DNA of 64,000 nucleotides, taken from assembly GCA_000432835.1 (NCBI GenBank), contig FR890374.1, positions 124,001 through 188,000 of the forward strand, written 5' to 3'. Positions 61,402 through 64,000 of this stretch are shown here, one piece after another. The DNA comes from Clostridium sp. CAG:417 (GTDB taxonomy: Bacteria; Bacillota_I; Bacilli_A; RF39; UBA660). The notes below the pieces were generated by a model. That model worked only from the letters and a program-made list of their open reading frames with translations. It did not search any database and had not been told where the DNA came from. Each line of letters opens with the position of its first letter. The first letter of the stretch is position 1. A program made the position numbers and the translations under genes.

Positions 61402-61935
61402 ATGAACTCAGAAGAACTTAAAATTTTAATTGAATCTGCAAGAGTTGCTAAAGGTATTTCACAAAGAGAACTTGCTAAACTAACTGGTATTAGTAGAAGT
61501 ACTTTAAATGATTTAATTAATGGAAAAATAAAAAAAGTAGATATTGATGATCTACGTAAAATTGCTGAAACTTTAGATATGTCATTACAAAAACTATTGA
61601 AAGCTGCAGGTTATGATGAAATGTCTTTATACTTTCATGCACATAAGAGTAAAGATAAATATATTGATAAGTCTAGTAAAGATTTAAAAGAATTAATTGA
61701 AAAATATAAGAAATCGGAATTAGAATTGTTAGATTTTGATACTCAAAAAAGAAACAAAGTAAGTGATGTAAGGCAAAAATTATTTTATACTATGGAGCAC
61801 TTACAAATTATGAAAGATAATAAAGATAGTTTATATACAATTGATAAAGCTATTGAAGATATAAAATATGCTTTTGATGAACTAAAGGATGTAGAGCAAA
61901 AGTATGATTATAATAAATTACCAAAGGAAAACTAA
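61402..61935 (+). CDS. XRE-family regulator of element 3
   Basis: A 177-aa protein. The HTH is ARVAKGISQRELAKLTGISRSTLNDLINGKIKKVDIDDLRKIAETL at about residues 13-58; the C-terminal half is helical and charged, with coiled-coil potential, probably for dimerisation. It starts at ATG 61402. Together with the following metallopeptidase it recalls ImmR-ImmA-type control modules, where a protease removes the repressor. Confidence 0.85.
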   Translation: MNSEELKILIESARVAKGISQRELAKLTGISRSTLNDLINGKIKKVDIDDLRKIAETLDMSLQKLLKAAGYDEMSLYFHAHKSKDKYIDKSSKDLKELIEKYKKSELELLDFDTQKRNKVSDVRQKLFYTMEHLQIMKDNKDSLYTIDKAIEDIKYAFDELKDVEQKYDYNKLPKEN

Positions 61936-61984
61936 ATATAAGGCTATTTTTATAAAATGTTATAAATAAAAAAAGGAGGTTTTT

Positions 61985-63589
61985 ATGAATTCATTATTAG
62001 AAAAAAAATATATAAACAAGATTTTGTCTAATAAGAATGTGTTAATTTCTGAATTGACAGATGAATTTGGTAGTGAATATGAAGGATTATTAAATGAAAG
62101 ATTTGATAAAATTAAATTTGTATTTTTTGCTAGTTTAACAAATTATAAAAGATATTTAAGGAAAAGATATTCATATTTAGCTGCAAATAAAATTGTTGAA
62201 TTTATAAAAGAAAATGGCATTTTAAATGATGTATATGTAGATGATAGTTTTAAAGATATTTGTGGTTACACAATCGAATCAAAAAATGAAGAAGATTTGT
62301 TTTATAATATTTTTAATAATCGTTTTTTAGATTTTGATTTTGAAGGAAAACGTAAAAATGTTTTTGGCATTTACTCATTCGATGCTTCTCTAGATTATAA
62401 TGAGTTAAGTACATATGCACAATATAGAAACATTACTACTGAAGAGTTTATAAGAAATAACAGATGTGATTTTTTAAGAAATATAGGAAAATATCCAGCA
62501 GATTATACTAATGAAATGATATGTAATGATGCGAATTATTTAAACTTATGTCATTATTATGAAGGACTAATGCAAAAGTATAATAATACTTTAAACGATG
62601 TAAAAGTAAAATTAGAAAATGATATAGATATATTTAATAAACTTGAAAGTATTAGAAAAAAATTATTTGTTAATAATTATAAAAAAATGTTAGAAGAATT
62701 AACTGCATATTTATCAGATGATGATAAGAAAAAAGTTGCCAGTGGTAATTATAATTTAAGGGAAATAGATTTTTTAAATATGTTTTTTTATAATGGTCAA
62801 AGTTTAAATGATGAAAGTAAAATAGAAACTTCATCAGCAGAAGAAATACAAGAATTATATTCATTGTATTACGGAGAAAGCAATCAAAAAAAAGATATTG
62901 TTCAAATTATAAAAAATGCCAGAGAAAAGGCTGCTAAAAGGTATAATAAACAAATACTTGAAGCATTTACATTTGAATCAAATTATGATATTTCCGGTAT
63001 AGAAATGGATACTGATTTATCTTTATCTGATTTACAACTTTTTGCTTCATTTGAACAGGAAGATGGAATAGAAAAAAATAGGTTATTATTCTTTGATCCT
63101 TATGCATGTGATGAAGAATATTTAGATATACATCTACGACACGAAATAAGACATTCATTAACTAGTAGTGTTCGAAGAGAAAATAATTTAGATATTGTAA
63201 AAGTTGGTAATGCAGAATATATATATTCAGGAGAGGAATTAATAACTGTTAATAATGAATTCTATAATGAATTATTAACACAAAAAAAAGCAATTGAAAA
63301 TACAAAAGCAAGTTTTGGAAGAGGTATATATATATTATCTCCAAATGGAATATCATTTCCTAATGGACTTACTTCTGGTTATGATGAGTATTTATCGGAA
63401 TTTGATAAAATATATAGTGTGATTCCACAAAGTGCAATGGTTAGTCAAATAGAAAGAAATAATGAAAACTTGTATAGATTTATATCGTTAGATGAAATAA
63501 AAAAATTGGAAGATAGCTTACAAAATTATAATAATATTCCAGATGATATTTTGGGTCCAGATTTAAGTGGAAATAAAAAATCAAAATAA
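61985..63589 (+). CDS. Large HExRH metallopeptidase-like protein after the XRE regulator
   Basis: A 534-aa soluble protein with an excellent ribosome site (AAAGGAGG). Near residue 386 it has LRHEIRHSL, an HExxH zincin motif; NNEFYNELLTQ about 40 residues later offers the Glu third ligand. The N-terminal 280 residues are helical, Asn/Lys/Asp-rich and without known motifs. It is much larger than usual ImmA proteins, so either an enlarged antirepressor protease or a toxin-like cargo enzyme. No signal peptide, so it acts in the cytoplasm. Confidence 0.55.
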   Translation: MNSLLEKKYINKILSNKNVLISELTDEFGSEYEGLLNERFDKIKFVFFASLTNYKRYLRKRYSYLAANKIVEFIKENGILNDVYVDDSFKDICGYTIESKNEEDLFYNIFNNRFLDFDFEGKRKNVFGIYSFDASLDYNELSTYAQYRNITTEEFIRNNRCDFLRNIGKYPADYTNEMICNDANYLNLCHYYEGLMQKYNNTLNDVKVKLENDIDIFNKLESIRKKLFVNNYKKMLEELTAYLSDDDKKKVASGNYNLREIDFLNMFFYNGQSLNDESKIETSSAEEIQELYSLYYGESNQKKDIVQIIKNAREKAAKRYNKQILEAFTFESNYDISGIEMDTDLSLSDLQLFASFEQEDGIEKNRLLFFDPYACDEEYLDIHLRHEIRHSLTSSVRRENNLDIVKVGNAEYIYSGEELITVNNEFYNELLTQKKAIENTKASFGRGIYILSPNGISFPNGLTSGYDEYLSEFDKIYSVIPQSAMVSQIERNNENLYRFISLDEIKKLEDSLQNYNNIPDDILGPDLSGNKKSK

Positions 63590-63601
63590 AGACATTAAAT
63601 A

Positions 63602-63660
63602 TGACACAATGACACTAAAAATGCGAGTGAGGCTCTCACAAACGATGTGTCATAGTGTCA
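63602..63660. repeat. Inverted repeat with doubled TGACAC units
   Basis: TGACACAATGACAC (63602-63615) is the inverted complement of GTGTCATAGTGTCA (63647-63660) with one mismatch; an inner GTGAG/CTCAC stem lies between. No T-run follows, so it is not a plain terminator. Confidence 0.6.
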
Positions 63661-63704
63661 TTTAATAATAAAAATAAAAGGATATATATATAATAGTATA
63701 TATA

Positions 63705-63762
63705 AAAAGAAGCGCTAGTACAGGCTTATATTTTATAAGTTTTTGTATTGGCGTTTTTTAGT
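63705..63762 (+). terminator. Terminator- or attenuator-like hairpin before the PHP gene
   Basis: CTTATA/TATAAG inner stem, extended by several wobble pairs to a GCG/CGC closing stem, followed by TTTTTT. It lies about 20 bp before the PHP gene, so it may be leader control and not only the end of the preceding gene. Confidence 0.45.
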
Positions 63763-63778
63763 AGTGAGGTGGTAATTT

Positions 63779-64000
63779 ATGATAGAAAAAATTATTGAAA
63801 CAGGGAATAAAGTTGATTTTCATATTCATTCTATTGCATCTAAACACAAAGAAAGTGATGATTGTGTAGATTTATCTACCATAGATAATATAGATTTATT
63901 AATAGATAAATTAAACCAAAGGGAAATAAATATGTGTTCTATTTCAGATCACGATAATTTTGATTTCAATATATATAATAGGTTAAAGCAAGAAGAAAAC
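63779..64000 (+). CDS. PHP-domain protein, N-terminal part (cut by window end)
   Basis: ATG 63779 with GAGGTGG upstream. The first 74 residues include VDFHIHSIASKH and SISDHDNF, the first two metal-binding motifs of PHP (polymerase and histidinol phosphatase) domains. Such domains occur in phosphoesterases and, fused to ATPases, in mobile-element and defence genes. The rest is outside the window, so the full architecture cannot be read. Confidence 0.75.
   Translation, partial: MIEKIIETGNKVDFHIHSIASKHKESDDCVDLSTIDNIDLLIDKLNQREINMCSISDHDNFDFNIYNRLKQEEN

Larger units (their letters stand above)
56840..64000. mobile_element. Integrative and mobilizable element 3 (tyrosine recombinase, MobV), right end outside the window
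   Basis: The left boundary is placed between the recG-side terminator (56766-56782) and the integrase; the exact att site cannot be set as the right copy is outside the window. Modules: integrase, MobV relaxase, presumed transfer origin, RecA-fold ATPase and small DNA-binding genes on the minus strand; an XRE regulator, metallopeptidase and PHP-domain gene on the plus strand. No own secretion channel is seen, which fits a mobilizable element. Confidence 0.7.

Noticed and set aside
1..64000. UGA read as Trp in the whole organism
   Set aside because: TGA is used as stop at 115-117, 6305-6307 (both ATGA overlaps) and 17769-17771 (inside a terminator), and all housekeeping genes use TGG for Trp with no internal TGA. 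Only two mobile-element genes show in-frame TGA.

Overview
The window is AT-rich, low-GC DNA from a Gram-positive-type bacterium of the Firmicutes/Bacilli kind, most like an uncultured gut lineage with a small genome. The support is a T-box leader in front of gatCAB-aspS, class III ribonucleotide reductase, MobV and Tn916-like mobility genes, strong AGGAGG ribosome sites, and almost only TAA/TAG stops with occasional TGA. No tRNA, rRNA or CRISPR array was seen. The species cannot be named from the sequence alone.

Layout. (1) 1-15.4 kb: a secretion or pilus locus mixing Tad-like parts (a possible TadC-like tail, two tandem TadE-like pseudopilins, a TadZ-like protein with a degraded P-loop) with type IV secretion parts (two VirB2-like pilins, VirB6-, VirB3- and VirB4-like proteins, a VirD4-like coupling ATPase) and a three-module wall hydrolase. 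No relaxase is present here, so protein secretion or adhesion is at least as likely as conjugation. (2) 15.4-35.4 kb: chromosomal housekeeping: rhodanese, rmuC, nrdD plus a separate glycyl-radical mini-gene plus nrdG, a polysaccharide deacetylase, trpS, a pilin-SGNH hydrolase fusion, T-box-gatCAB-aspS, and several hypotheticals. (3) 35.5-52.1 kb: one D-Ala-D-Ala carboxypeptidase gene (dacF-like) cut into three pieces by two different large-serine-recombinase elements of 5.86 and 9.69 kb. Removing both elements at the cores found here restores a 1065-nt (354-aa) reading frame. (4) 52.1-56.6 kb: chromosome again (degenerate metallophosphoesterase, membrane protein, CPBP protease, recG). (5) 56.8 kb to the window end: a third element with a tyrosine integrase (interrupted by TGA), MobV relaxase, RecA-fold ATPase, small DNA-binding proteins, an XRE regulator, an HExRH metallopeptidase and a PHP-domain gene cut by the window edge.

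Most notable. Both serine-recombinase genes run through their own right attachment site into dacF. If each element is closed into a circle in silico, each integrase frame stays open across attP for another 32 or 34 codons, and these two hidden tails resemble each other (Y-x-R-x-x-NNI, then YT, then LYI). Integration therefore appears to swap a conserved C-terminal tail for a few host-encoded residues, a possible built-in switch of recombinase behaviour. Element 1 also carries an unusual cassette: an alanyl-tRNA-synthetase-like protein, a radical SAM-histidine phosphatase fusion and a peptidase S51-like protein, with no obvious described counterpart known to me.

How genes cooperate. The secretion ATPases and membrane channel would export or assemble the VirB2-like subunits through a wall locally opened by the SpoIID/NlpC/C39 protein. 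NrdD, the glycyl-radical mini-protein and NrdG form one anaerobic dNTP module. GatCAB with AspS and an Asn-type T-box suggests Asn-tRNA(Asn) made by transamidation. Start codons were chosen from ribosome-site spacing, and several differ from the longest open frame.
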